In this document: piece after piece, positions 46,603-54,343 of the stretch | How the letters are laid out: the number at the start of each line of letters is the position of its first letter | Position numbering within the stretch: the stretch's first letter is position 1 | NCBI RefSeq assembly: GCF_002086285.1 | Contig: NZ_MVHU01000012.1 | Coordinates: forward strand, 53,518 to 117,517 | Length of the DNA: 64,000 nt | Source: Mycolicibacter kumamotonensis | GTDB lineage: Bacteria; Actinomycetota; Actinomycetes; Mycobacteriales; Mycobacteriaceae | Reading direction: 5' to 3' | Notes under the pieces: generated by a model | Databases searched by the model: none | The model's input: the letters and a program-made list of their open reading frames with translations, nothing else | What the model was told of the DNA's origin: nothing | Translations under genes and position numbers: made by a program

Positions 46603-47979
46603 GTGCCCGCAATCGCCACCACCAACCCGGCTACCGGGGAGACGGTCAAGACGTTCACCGCCGCCACCGAGTCACAGATCGACGCCGCGATCGCCCGCGC
46701 CGCAGCCCGCTTCACCGACTACCGTCACACCGATTTCGCGCAGCGTGCGCGGTGGACGCACGCGGCCGCGGACCTGCTGGAGGCCGAAGCCGACGACGTA
46801 GCCGCGATGATGACGCTGGAGATGGGCAAGACCTTGACCTCGGCCAAGGCCGAAGCGCTCAAGTGCGTCAAAGGCTTCCGGTACTACGCCAACCACAGTG
46901 CGGCGCTGTTGGCCGACGAGCCCGCCGACGCCTCGACGGTGAACGCGTCGAGGGCCTACGCGCGCTACCAGCCGCTCGGGGTGGTGCTGGCCGTGATGCC
47001 GTGGAACTTCCCGCTCTGGCAGGCGGTGCGGTTTGCCGCGCCTGCCCTGATGGCCGGTAACGTCGGCCTGCTCAAGCACGCCTCCAATGTGCCGCAGACC
47101 GCGCTGTACCTCTCAGAGCTGTTGTCCCGCGCCGGTTTTCCCGATGGCTGCTTCCAGACCCTGCTGATCGGATCGGGCGCCGTCGAGCGCGTGCTGCGCG
47201 ACCCGCGGGTGGCCGCGGCGACCCTGACCGGCAGTGAGCCGGCCGGGCGGTCGGTGGCGGCCATCGCCGGCGACGAGGTCAAGCACACCGTGCTCGAACT
47301 GGGCGGCAGCGACCCGTTCATCGTGATGCCGTCGGCCGACCTGGACGCCGCGGTGCGCACCGCGGTCACCGCCCGGGTACAGAACAACGGCCAATCCTGT
47401 ATCGCGGCGAAGCGGTTCATCGTCCATGCCGATATCTACGACGACTTCGTCACCAAGTTCACCGAGCAGATGTCGGCGCTGCGGGTCGGCGACCCCACCG
47501 ACCCGGACACCGACATCGGACCGCTGGCCACCGAGCAGGGCCGCGACGAGGTGGAACAGCAGGTCGACAACGCGGCCGCGGCCGGCGCGGTGATCCGGTG
47601 CGGGGGGAAGCGCCTCGATCGCCCGGGCTGGTTCTACCCGCCCACCGTAGTCACCGACATCACCCGCGACATGGCGCTGTTCACCGAGGAGGTGTTCGGC
47701 CCGGTGGCGTCGGTCTACCGCGCCGCCGACATCGACGAGGCGATCGAGATCGCCAACGCCACCCCCTTCGGCCTGGGATCGAACGCCTGGACCCGCGACG
47801 ACGCCGAGATCAGCCGGTTCGCCGACGAGATCGAGGCCGGCCAGGTCTTCATCAACGGGATGACGGTGTCGTACCCGGAGTTGCCGTTCGGCGGGATCAA
47901 GCGCTCCGGCTACGGCCGGGAACTGTCCGGCCACGGCATCCGCGAGTTCTGCAACCTCAAGACCGTGTGGGTGGCCTGA
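46603..47979 (+). CDS. gabD1: Succinate-semialdehyde dehydrogenase GabD1
   Basis: NADP-dependent aldehyde dehydrogenase of 458 residues that oxidises succinic semialdehyde to succinate. The catalytic Cys is in VQNNGQSCIAAKRF and the general base Glu in KHTVLELGGSDPF. LTGSEPAGRSVA is the cofactor region; FINGMTVSYPELPFGGIKRSGYG is the C-terminal signature. GTG 46603 with AAGGAGA upstream fits. The frame is open farther upstream into antisense sequence, which is a shadow. Position next to R2lox and php matches M. tuberculosis Rv0234c. Confidence 0.9.
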   Translation: MPAIATTNPATGETVKTFTAATESQIDAAIARAAARFTDYRHTDFAQRARWTHAAADLLEAEADDVAAMMTLEMGKTLTSAKAEALKCVKGFRYYANHSAALLADEPADASTVNASRAYARYQPLGVVLAVMPWNFPLWQAVRFAAPALMAGNVGLLKHASNVPQTALYLSELLSRAGFPDGCFQTLLIGSGAVERVLRDPRVAAATLTGSEPAGRSVAAIAGDEVKHTVLELGGSDPFIVMPSADLDAAVRTAVTARVQNNGQSCIAAKRFIVHADIYDDFVTKFTEQMSALRVGDPTDPDTDIGPLATEQGRDEVEQQVDNAAAAGAVIRCGGKRLDRPGWFYPPTVVTDITRDMALFTEEVFGPVASVYRAADIDEAIEIANATPFGLGSNAWTRDDAEISRFADEIEAGQVFINGMTVSYPELPFGGIKRSGYGRELSGHGIREFCNLKTVWVA

Positions 47980-47994
47980 GGCCCGGCGCCGGGT

Positions 47995-48939
47995 TCAGGC
48001 CGAGGCGGTGGCCAGCAGCTTGCTGTCCTCGTCGGCGAACGTGTCCTCCAGTTGCACCGGGCTGTAGTCCACGTCGATCTCGCTGACCGGCCGGCCGCGG
48101 GCGCTGCTGATCGTGCCGAACCGCCGCATCCCCTTGTCCATGGCGTAGTTGAACACCACGTCGGGGGACAGGCCGAATGGGGTGTCGCCACCGTAGATCG
48201 CGTCTCCCTCGGCGGTGTAGCTGCCCAGTAGCGGCATGAGTTCGTTCATCCGGCCTTCGAACACCGCCCAGTTGGCGTCGTCCGCGGCGACGTGACGCCG
48301 GCAGGTGAAGGTGCCCCAGGCCATGTGGCGTCGCTCGTCGTCGGCGATGTGCCCGACCAGTGCCTGCATGCCGGGCAGGATGCCGCGCTGCACGCAGATC
48401 TTGTGCCAGGCGTAGTAGCCGGTCAGCGCCAACGTGCCCTCGACGAAGTGGTTGTAGGTCACCGCCGCCCGGACCTGCGCAGCCGGTGACGGATCGGCCG
48501 ATAAGGTGCCGAGCGATTCCGGCAGCTCCTCGTTGAATATCCGCCGATAGGTCGGCAGCGGCTCGAGGAAGCTGTCCAGCTCCTCGGTGATGCCGACGGC
48601 ATCGAGCCACATCCGGAACACCTGGGTGTGCTTGGCCTCCTCGAAAGCGAACTGGGTCAAATACATCTCGTCACCGAGCCGGCCCTCGGCACGCATCGCC
48701 GCCATGAACGGCTGAATGTCCTGGGTCACCGACTCCTCACCGGCGATGAACTGTGCGCACAGCCGGGTGGCGTAGTCGCGTTCCCGGTCGGTCAGCGCCT
48801 CCCAGTCCGCCCGGTCACGGGAGAAGTCGATGTCGGCGGGATTCCAGAACTTCGCGTTACCACCGGCGAAGAGCTTGAGCGGCAAACTATCCCAGTTCAG
48901 TCCGCCTGCGGCCAAGGAGTCGAAGTGGGTACGGGTCAT
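47995..48939 (-). CDS. R2-like ligand-binding oxidase (R2lox, Mn/Fe)
   Basis: A 314-residue ferritin-like protein of the R2lox family (annotated NrdB-like). It has all key residues at the numbering known for M. tuberculosis Rv0233: Glu68, Glu101, His104, Glu167, Glu202 and His205 as metal ligands. It also has Val71 and Tyr162, which form the tyrosine-valine ether link. It assembles an Mn/Fe site and binds a long-chain ligand; its physiological reaction is not known. The start overlaps the stop of the upstream tetR gene by 4 bp. It ends 15 bp from the gabD1 stop, convergent. Confidence 0.93.
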   Translation of the reverse strand: MTRTHFDSLAAGGLNWDSLPLKLFAGGNAKFWNPADIDFSRDRADWEALTDRERDYATRLCAQFIAGEESVTQDIQPFMAAMRAEGRLGDEMYLTQFAFEEAKHTQVFRMWLDAVGITEELDSFLEPLPTYRRIFNEELPESLGTLSADPSPAAQVRAAVTYNHFVEGTLALTGYYAWHKICVQRGILPGMQALVGHIADDERRHMAWGTFTCRRHVAADDANWAVFEGRMNELMPLLGSYTAEGDAIYGGDTPFGLSPDVVFNYAMDKGMRRFGTISSARGRPVSEIDVDYSPVQLEDTFADEDSKLLATASA

Positions 48940-49619
48940 GGAACTGCCTCCTCCGATGGATGCCGATGGCGAGTCGTCTCGCCGCCGAATGCCGTGGCCA
49001 GCACGGCGACCAGCCGGCGCACCGCCAGGGCCGGTTGTTCCGGGGTGGGCTCATCGAGTCCGAGGATGGGATCGATGCCGCGCAGGTAGGGGGCCAGCGC
49101 CAGATGCGGAAAGATCAGCAGCAGCAGCGACAGCAGCGCCTCGGTGTCGGCGTCGGCGCGCAGGTCACCGCGGTCGCGGGCGTCACGAACCAGCGGGCGC
49201 AGCACGTCCAGATAGTGACGGTGGATGACGGTCCGCACGCTGATCCGGGCGTCGGAGTCGACTTCCAGGCTGGCCGCCGCATGCAGGGCGCGGTCTCGCG
49301 GATGGTCGGCGAAGTAGGCGACCCAGACGTCGAGCAAGTCGGTGAGGAACTCGAAAAACGACCGGCTGGAGTCGAGTTCGACGATCTGTCGCTCCATGTA
49401 GGACCGCACCCGCTGGCCGGCGGTGTCGGCCACGAACGCATACAGGTCGGCCTTGTCGGCGAAGTACTGGAACAGGCTGCCCTTGGCGACCTTGGCGCGC
49501 CGGGCGATGACGTTGAGGCTGCCGTGCGAAAAGCCGCGGGCGCTGAATTCCGCCTCGGCGGCCTCCAGGACGGCGGCCCGGCGCACCGGATCGACACGTC
49601 CCCACGTCACCGTCGGCAT
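48936..49619 (-). CDS. TetR-family regulator of the R2lox operon (Rv0232-like)
   Basis: A 227-residue TetR protein with HTH in about residues 10-55 ([45 protein letters not shown]). The gene is first in the operon and coupled to R2lox (ATGA overlap). The palindrome AATGACCA-G-TGGTCATT lies 17 bp upstream of its start. Since R2lox binds a fatty acid-like ligand, the regulator may sense a related lipid; this is inference. Its last 100 residues are the ligand domain. Confidence 0.9.
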   Translation of the reverse strand: MPTVTWGRVDPVRRAAVLEAAEAEFSARGFSHGSLNVIARRAKVAKGSLFQYFADKADLYAFVADTAGQRVRSYMERQIVELDSSRSFFEFLTDLLDVWVAYFADHPRDRALHAAASLEVDSDARISVRTVIHRHYLDVLRPLVRDARDRGDLRADADTEALLSLLLLIFPHLALAPYLRGIDPILGLDEPTPEQPALAVRRLVAVLATAFGGETTRHRHPSEEAVP

Positions 49620-49635
49620 CGCACCACCTCACTGG

Positions 49636-49652
49636 AATGACCAGTGGTCATT
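49636..49652. promoter_or_regulatory. Perfect palindrome AATGACCA-G-TGGTCATT, TetR operator
   Basis: 17-bp site with 8-bp arms, 17 bp upstream of the tetR-R2lox operon start. Its position over the likely ribosome-binding/promoter region fits autorepression. Confidence 0.65.
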
Positions 49653-49713
49653 TTAGTGTGAGTCCGGTCACGTTGCAATACCCGGCGACGCCCGACCCGG
49701 CCGCCGCCGGTCG

Positions 49714-50313
49714 TTACCCGGCGAGCTTGGCGGCGACCCCCACCACCCGGGTCGCCAGGTGATCAAGTGCCGCCAGCGTGGCCTCGTTCGGCTCGTTCTG
49801 GTTGTCCGGGCCGGTGACGTGCCCGACGCCGTAGGGGTTGCCGTCGGCGAACTTGATCGGGTCGGTGTAGCCCGGCGGCACCAGAATCCCGCCGAAGTGC
49901 ATCAGGGAGATATAGAGATTCAGCAGCGTGGACTCCTGCCCACCGTGGACCGTCTGGCTGGAGGTGAAGCCGGCATAGACCTTGTCGGCGAGTTCACCGT
50001 TGGCCCACAGCCCGCCCAGCCCGTCGATGTAGGCACGGAATTGTGCTGAGGGAGAACCGAATCGGGTGGGCGACCCGAAGATGACGGCGTCGGCCCAGAC
50101 GATGTCGTCACCGGTGGCCGCCGGCAGGTCCTTGGTCGCTTCGTAGTTGGCGGTCCACGCCGGGTTCTGAGCGAAAGTGGCCGGGTCCCGCGTCTCCTCG
50201 ATGTGACGCAGGCGCACCTCGGCGCCCGCGGCCTCACCGGCCCGGGCCACCCGTTGCGCCATCGCGGTGCCGTGCCCGGTGGCCGAGTAGTAGATAACCG
50301 CCAACTTCGTCAT
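49714..50313 (-). CDS. NAD(P)H:quinone oxidoreductase, WrbA/flavodoxin type
   Basis: A 199-residue FMN protein of the WrbA (type IV NQO) family. AVIYYSATGHGTAMAQRVA is the FMN phosphate loop. VIFGSPTRFGSPSAQFRAYIDGLGGLWANGELADKVYAGFTSS and the C-terminal NPYGVGHVTGPDNQNEPNE are family signatures. ATG 50313 with AAGGAGAAG upstream is preferred to 50343. It is the third gene of an operon with an NADPH-FMN reductase and an LLM monooxygenase. It may regenerate or protect against quinones formed by the oxygenase. Confidence 0.88.
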   Translation of the reverse strand: MTKLAVIYYSATGHGTAMAQRVARAGEAAGAEVRLRHIEETRDPATFAQNPAWTANYEATKDLPAATGDDIVWADAVIFGSPTRFGSPSAQFRAYIDGLGGLWANGELADKVYAGFTSSQTVHGGQESTLLNLYISLMHFGGILVPPGYTDPIKFADGNPYGVGHVTGPDNQNEPNEATLAALDHLATRVVGVAAKLAG

Positions 50314-50329
50314 TTCACTTCTCCTTCTG

Positions 50330-50923
50330 TTAGGCGCCTGCAAGCAGGCGGTTCATCTCATCGAGTTCTGCGCTGATCGGGTCGCCACGACCGGGTCCGC
50401 ACAGGGGTAAAAGCCGGCTGAAGTCGTTGGCCGCCTTGGTGATCCGCTCCGAGGTCCGCGGCGCGCCGAAGTCCGCGGTGGCGGCGTACACGCCGGTCGG
50501 CGAGACCAGCGCGTGCAGATAGGCGAACATCGGACGCAGGGCGTGGTCGAGCACCAGCGAGTGCCGCTCGGTCCCGCCGGTCGCCGCGATCAGCACCGGC
50601 GCGCCGGCCAGCGCCTGCTCGGGCAGCACATCGAAGAACGACTTGAACAACCCGCTGAAGGTCGCATTGAACGTCGGCGTCACCGCGATCAATCCGTCAC
50701 AGCCGGCGACGTCGTCGAACGCCTGCTCCAGCTCCGGTGAGGCGAACCCGGTGACCATGGCGTCGGTGATCGCCCGGGCCAGAGGGCGCAACTCGATGAC
50801 CTCCATGTCGACGTCGATACCGGCCCGGTCGAGTTGAGCGTGGACCGCCGCGCCGAGCCGGTCGGCCAACAGCCGGGTGGACGACGGCTCACGCAGGCCG
50901 CCACTGACCACGATCAGCTTCAT
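50330..50923 (-). CDS. NADPH-dependent FMN reductase (CE1759-type)
   Basis: A 197-residue flavodoxin-fold reductase. VVSGGLREPSSTRLLADRLGAAV is the FMN loop, followed by CDGLIAVTPTFNATFSGLFKSFFDVL. Such reductases are paired with flavin-dependent oxidoreductases of the LLM class (CE1758/CE1759 pair), supplying reduced FMN. The start overlaps the upstream LLM gene by 4 bp. It is followed by wrbA after 16 bp. Confidence 0.86.
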   Translation of the reverse strand: MKLIVVSGGLREPSSTRLLADRLGAAVHAQLDRAGIDVDMEVIELRPLARAITDAMVTGFASPELEQAFDDVAGCDGLIAVTPTFNATFSGLFKSFFDVLPEQALAGAPVLIAATGGTERHSLVLDHALRPMFAYLHALVSPTGVYAATADFGAPRTSERITKAANDFSRLLPLCGPGRGDPISAELDEMNRLLAGA

Positions 50924-52029
50924 GACGCCTCCTGAATCTCGGATTGCCGCGCAGCCTCGACCAGGGACTCGTGCGTCGGCGCGCCGGGAACATGCGCGGG
51001 GCGTCCGATGGCGAACTCCTTGCGCAGCACCGGGATGACGCGCTCACCCAGCAGGTCGAGCTGTTCCAGCACCGTCTTCAACGGCAGACCCGCGTGGTCG
51101 ACCAGGAACAGCTGGCGCTGGTAGTCGCCGACGTAATCCCGGAAGCCCAGGGTCTTGTCGATCACCTGCTGCGGCGAGCCGACCGTCAGCGGGGTCTGGG
51201 CGCTGAACTCCTCCAGGCTCGGGCCGTGCCCGTAGACCGGGGCGTTGTCGAAATACGGCCGGAACTCGTTGACCGCGTCTTGACTGTTGAGCCTGATGAA
51301 CACCTGCCCGCCCAGGCCCACGATCGCCTGGTCGGCACCACCGTGGCCGTAGTGCTCGAAGCGCTGGCGGTAGAGCTGCACCATCCGCTTGGTGTGCGAC
51401 GCCGGCCAGAAGATGTGGTTGGCGAAGAAGCCGTCGCCGTAGTGCGCCGCCAGTTCGGCGATTTCGGGGCTGCGGATCGAGCCGTGCCAGACGAATGGGG
51501 CAACCCCGTCCAACGGACGCGGCGCCAGGGTGAACCCGTGCAACGGAGTGCGGTATTCGCCGCTGAAGTCGACGACCTCCTCACGCCACAACCGGCGCAG
51601 CAACTGGTAGTTCTCCACCGTCAGCGCCAAGGCTGCCCTGATGTCCTTGCCGAACCACGGGTACACCGGGCCGGTGTTGCCCCGACCCAGCATCAGGTCC
51701 ACCCGTCCGTCGGCGAGGTGCTGCAGCACGCTGTAGTCCTCGGCGAGCTTCACCGGATCGTTGGTGGTGATCAGCGTGGTGGCGGTGGTCAGTTGGATCC
51801 GTTCGGTCTGCGCCGCGATGTAGCCCAACAGGGTGGTCGGCGACGAGGGGACGAACGGCGGGTTGTGGTGCTCGCCGGTGGCGAAGACGTCCAGGCCCAC
51901 TTCTTCGGCCTTCTTGGCGATCGCCACGGTCGCCTTGATGCGCTCGGCCTCGGTCGGCTTGCGGCCGGTGGTCGGGTCGACGGTGACATCGCCGACGGTG
52001 AAGATGCCGAACTGCATACCGGTGCTCAT
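50920..52029 (-). CDS. LLM-class flavin-dependent oxidoreductase (CE1758-type)
   Basis: A luciferase-like monooxygenase of about 369 residues (TIM barrel). The N-terminus is MQFGIFTVGDVTVDPTTGR, then AEEVGLDVFATGEHHNPPFVPSSPTTLLGYIAAQT and GRVDLMLGRGNTG. It likely uses FMNH2 from the next gene's reductase. Starts are close together at GTG 52032, ATG 52029 and ATG 52014, with GGAGGG upstream. It is the first gene of the operon, divergent from marR, with a perfect palindrome between. Substrate unknown. Confidence 0.88.
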   Translation of the reverse strand: MSTGMQFGIFTVGDVTVDPTTGRKPTEAERIKATVAIAKKAEEVGLDVFATGEHHNPPFVPSSPTTLLGYIAAQTERIQLTTATTLITTNDPVKLAEDYSVLQHLADGRVDLMLGRGNTGPVYPWFGKDIRAALALTVENYQLLRRLWREEVVDFSGEYRTPLHGFTLAPRPLDGVAPFVWHGSIRSPEIAELAAHYGDGFFANHIFWPASHTKRMVQLYRQRFEHYGHGGADQAIVGLGGQVFIRLNSQDAVNEFRPYFDNAPVYGHGPSLEEFSAQTPLTVGSPQQVIDKTLGFRDYVGDYQRQLFLVDHAGLPLKTVLEQLDLLGERVIPVLRKEFAIGRPAHVPGAPTHESLVEAARQSEIQEAS

Positions 52030-52072
52030 CACGCCGGGCCCTCCTCGGTTCGTTGTTCGCTACTCTAGCTGA

Positions 52073-52090
52073 TAGTTGCAAACGCAACTA
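52073..52090. promoter_or_regulatory. Perfect palindrome TAGTTGC-AAAC-GCAACTA, MarR operator
   Basis: 18-bp site with 7-bp arms in the 146-bp region between the LLM operon and marR. It lies about 44 bp from the LLM start and 86 bp from marR. Typical place and size for a MarR dimer site controlling both. Confidence 0.65.
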
Positions 52091-52175
52091 GTTAGAGATC
52101 CATTCCTCGTAATATCTATTGGCATATCTGCAGATCGAGGTGGCAGATTGTGATCGAGTCAACTATATTGAGGGC

Positions 52176-52634
52176 ATGGAGACGCGGTGGCTCAGCGACG
52201 AGGAACAGCAGATGTGGCGGGGCTACCTCGACAGCATGCGCTTGCTGCTGCGCAGCCTGGAGGGGCAACTGACCGCCGACGCGAACATCAGCCTGTCTGA
52301 CTTCGAGATCCTGGCGCTGTTGTCCGATGCACCGCAGCGCCGGTTGCGGATGAACGAGTTGGCCGACATCACCGTAACGACCCGCAGCGGAGTCACCCGA
52401 GCGGTCAAACGAATGATCGACGCCGGCTGGGTGCGACAGGTCAAATGCGAGGAAGACCGGCGCGGCCAGTTCGCCGAACTCACCGAGTCGGGCATGGCGA
52501 AGTTGCGGGAGGCCGCGCCCGGCCATGTCGCAGCGGTGCGGGCCGGACTGTTCGACTCACTGAGTCCGCGCGAGGTGGAACTGTTCAGCCAGGCCTACGC
52601 CCGGATCCGGGACAATCTGCTCGAGCAGGCGTGA
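52176..52634 (+). CDS. MarR-family transcriptional regulator
   Basis: A 152-residue winged-helix regulator. The wing-HTH region is SLSDFEILALLSDAPQRRLRMNELADITVTTRSGVTRAVKRMIDAGWVRQVKCEEDRRGQFAELTESG. The flanking helices dimerise. The frame is open to 52119, but ATG 52176 (METRWLSDEEQQMW) with AGGG upstream is the natural start. It is divergent from the flavoenzyme operon, so it probably represses it until a phenol or quinone-like ligand binds; the ligand is inferred from family habits. Confidence 0.87.
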   Translation: METRWLSDEEQQMWRGYLDSMRLLLRSLEGQLTADANISLSDFEILALLSDAPQRRLRMNELADITVTTRSGVTRAVKRMIDAGWVRQVKCEEDRRGQFAELTESGMAKLREAAPGHVAAVRAGLFDSLSPREVELFSQAYARIRDNLLEQA

Positions 52635-52675
52635 GCATTCTCGGCGAAGCCGGCCGGCTGCCGCGTCAATCTCCA

Positions 52676-52681
52676 TACGAT
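52676..52681 (+). promoter_or_regulatory. Candidate -10 element for a leaderless php transcript
   Basis: TACGAT (TANNNT) ends six bases before the ATG at 52688. There is no Shine-Dalgarno sequence, so a leaderless mRNA is likely. Confidence 0.45.
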
Positions 52682-52687
52682 CGAGCC

Positions 52688-53665
52688 ATGTCGCAACTCC
52701 ATACCGCTCGCGGACCGATCGACACCTCCGACCTCGGCGCCACCCTGATGCACGAACACGTGTTCATCATGACCACCGAGATCGCCCAGAACTACCCCGA
52801 AGCCTGGGGCGACGAGGACGCCCGGGTGGCCGACGCGATCACCCGGCTGGACGCTTTGAAGGCGGTCGGGGTCGACACCATCGTCGATCTGACCGTGATC
52901 GGGCTGGGCCGCTACATCCCGCGCATCGCCCGCGTCGCCGCGGGCACCGAATTGAACATCGTGGTGGCCACCGGCGTCTACACCTACAACGACGTGCCGT
53001 TCTATTTCCACTACCGGGGTCCCGGGACCATGCTGGACGGCCCGGAGATCATGGCCGACATGTTCGTCCGCGACATCGAGTCCGGCATCGCCGACACCGG
53101 GATCAAGGCCGCAATCCTCAAGTGCGCCACCGACGAACCCGGCGTCACGCCCGGGGTGGAGCGGGTGCTGCGCGCTGTCGCGCAGGCCCACCGGCGTACC
53201 GGAGCACCGATCTCCACCCACACCCACGCCGGCACCCGCCGCGGCCTGGAACAGCAACGCATCTTCGCCGAAGAGGGCGTCGACCTGTCCCGGGTGGTGA
53301 TCGGGCACTCCGGGGACAGCACCGACCTGGGCTACCTGGAGGAGCTGATCGCGGCGGGCTCCTATCTGGGCATGGACCGGTTCGGCATCGACCTGATCCT
53401 GCCGTTCGAGGACCGGGTCAACACGGTGGCGCAGCTGTGCGAGCGCGGCCACGCCGACAAGATGGTGCTCTCCCACGACGCCAACTGCTACTTCGACGCG
53501 CTGCCCGGCGAACTGAGCTCGGTGGCGGCGCCCAACTGGCATTACCTGCACATCCACAACGACGTGATCCCGGCGCTGCGGCAGCGCGGTGTCACCGACG
53601 ACCAGCTGCGCACCATGCTGGTCGACAACCCACGCAAGATCTTCGAGCACTCCGGGGCCTACTGA
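52688..53665 (+). CDS. php: Phosphotriesterase-like lactonase (Php/PLL family)
   Basis: A 325-residue amidohydrolase-fold enzyme, similar to M. tuberculosis Php/PPH (Rv0230c). Related enzymes hydrolyse lactones and, weakly, organophosphates. The binuclear metal site is built from His22 and His24 (LMHEHVF), the carbamylated Lys in AAILKCATDEPGV, His in ISTHTHAGTRRG, His in VIGHSGDSTD and Asp in VLSHDANCYF. The gene starts 50 bp after marR's stop with its own -10 motif. Its end overlaps the convergent tetR stop by 7 bp. Confidence 0.92.
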   Translation: MSQLHTARGPIDTSDLGATLMHEHVFIMTTEIAQNYPEAWGDEDARVADAITRLDALKAVGVDTIVDLTVIGLGRYIPRIARVAAGTELNIVVATGVYTYNDVPFYFHYRGPGTMLDGPEIMADMFVRDIESGIADTGIKAAILKCATDEPGVTPGVERVLRAVAQAHRRTGAPISTHTHAGTRRGLEQQRIFAEEGVDLSRVVIGHSGDSTDLGYLEELIAAGSYLGMDRFGIDLILPFEDRVNTVAQLCERGHADKMVLSHDANCYFDALPGELSSVAAPNWHYLHIHNDVIPALRQRGVTDDQLRTMLVDNPRKIFEHSGAY

Positions 53666-54288
53666 GGCGCTCCCTGCGGCCGGGATCGGCTCCCGGCGTT
53701 GAGCTCCAGCGCCCGAAGCAGCGCTTGCAGCCGCTCAGGCGTCGCCTGTTCGGGATCGCTGAGCCGCAGCTGGAGCAGCTCGCGGCCGACGGCGTACACG
53801 ATGCGGGCGGTGTAGTCCGGGTCGGGCAGATCCGGAAGCGTGCGCAGCAGTTCGCGGGTCAAGAAGCCGCGGACGGCGGCCTCGGCGCGGGCGAGGCGCT
53901 CGTGCAGCTCCGGGGGCGCCCCCTGGGGCGGAAACAGGAACAACCGCCAGGTTGGCGCGTGGCCGTCGGCGGCGCGCAGCACCCCGTCGAACACCCGGGC
54001 CAGGAAACCCTCGGCTTCGGGGTTCTCGGTTCCGGTGATCGCATTGGCGAACTGGGCTGCGGCCCGGCCCGCCTCCCGGTCGATGAGCGCGACGAAAAGC
54101 CCGGCGGGACTGCCGAATTGCTGATAGATCAGCGACCGGTTGACACCGGCCGCCACCGCGACCCGGTTCGGTGTGGCCGCGTGGAAGCCCTCGGCGTCGA
54201 CGATCGCATGGGTGACATCGAGGATCTGCTCACGCCGCGCCTCGCCGGTCATCCGCCGACGGCTGCTCGGGATCACGCTTGACAGCAT
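53659..54288 (-). CDS. TetR-family transcriptional regulator
   Basis: About 209 residues from ATG 54288 (MLSSVIPSSRRRMTGEARREQIL); a start at ATG 54252 is also possible. The upstream open frame to 54360 runs through the operators and is rejected. The HTH is REQILDVTHAIVDAEGFHAATPNRVAVAAGVNRSLIYQQFGSPAGLF. It is divergent from the MpaB-type oxygenase gene. Two palindromes fill the 55-bp gap, so it very likely controls the oxygenase and itself. Confidence 0.86.
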   Translation of the reverse strand: MLSSVIPSSRRRMTGEARREQILDVTHAIVDAEGFHAATPNRVAVAAGVNRSLIYQQFGSPAGLFVALIDREAGRAAAQFANAITGTENPEAEGFLARVFDGVLRAADGHAPTWRLFLFPPQGAPPELHERLARAEAAVRGFLTRELLRTLPDLPDPDYTARIVYAVGRELLQLRLSDPEQATPERLQALLRALELNAGSRSRPQGAPQ

Positions 54289-54308
54289 AACTAACGGTCT
54301 GTTACTTG
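54288..54308. promoter_or_regulatory. Imperfect operator TAACTAAC-N5-GTTACTTG
   Basis: Arms match at 6 of 8 positions. It directly covers the tetR start codon side. Its centre is 21 bp from that of the perfect site at 54309-54329, so both face the same side of the helix. Confidence 0.55.
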
Positions 54309-54329
54309 TAACTAACGATATGTTAGTTA
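54309..54329. promoter_or_regulatory. Perfect operator TAACTAAC-N5-GTTAGTTA
   Basis: 8-bp perfect arms around GATAT, just before the ribosome site (GGAGG, 54333-54337) of the oxygenase gene. Tandem spacing with the neighbouring site suggests two TetR dimers bound side by side. Confidence 0.7.
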
Positions 54330-54343
54330 ATCGGAGGTCCTCT

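Noticed and set aside
47995..48939. Ribonucleotide reductase small subunit (NrdB)
   Set aside because: Val71 and Tyr162 with Glu68 are R2lox features, and no large subunit gene is nearby.
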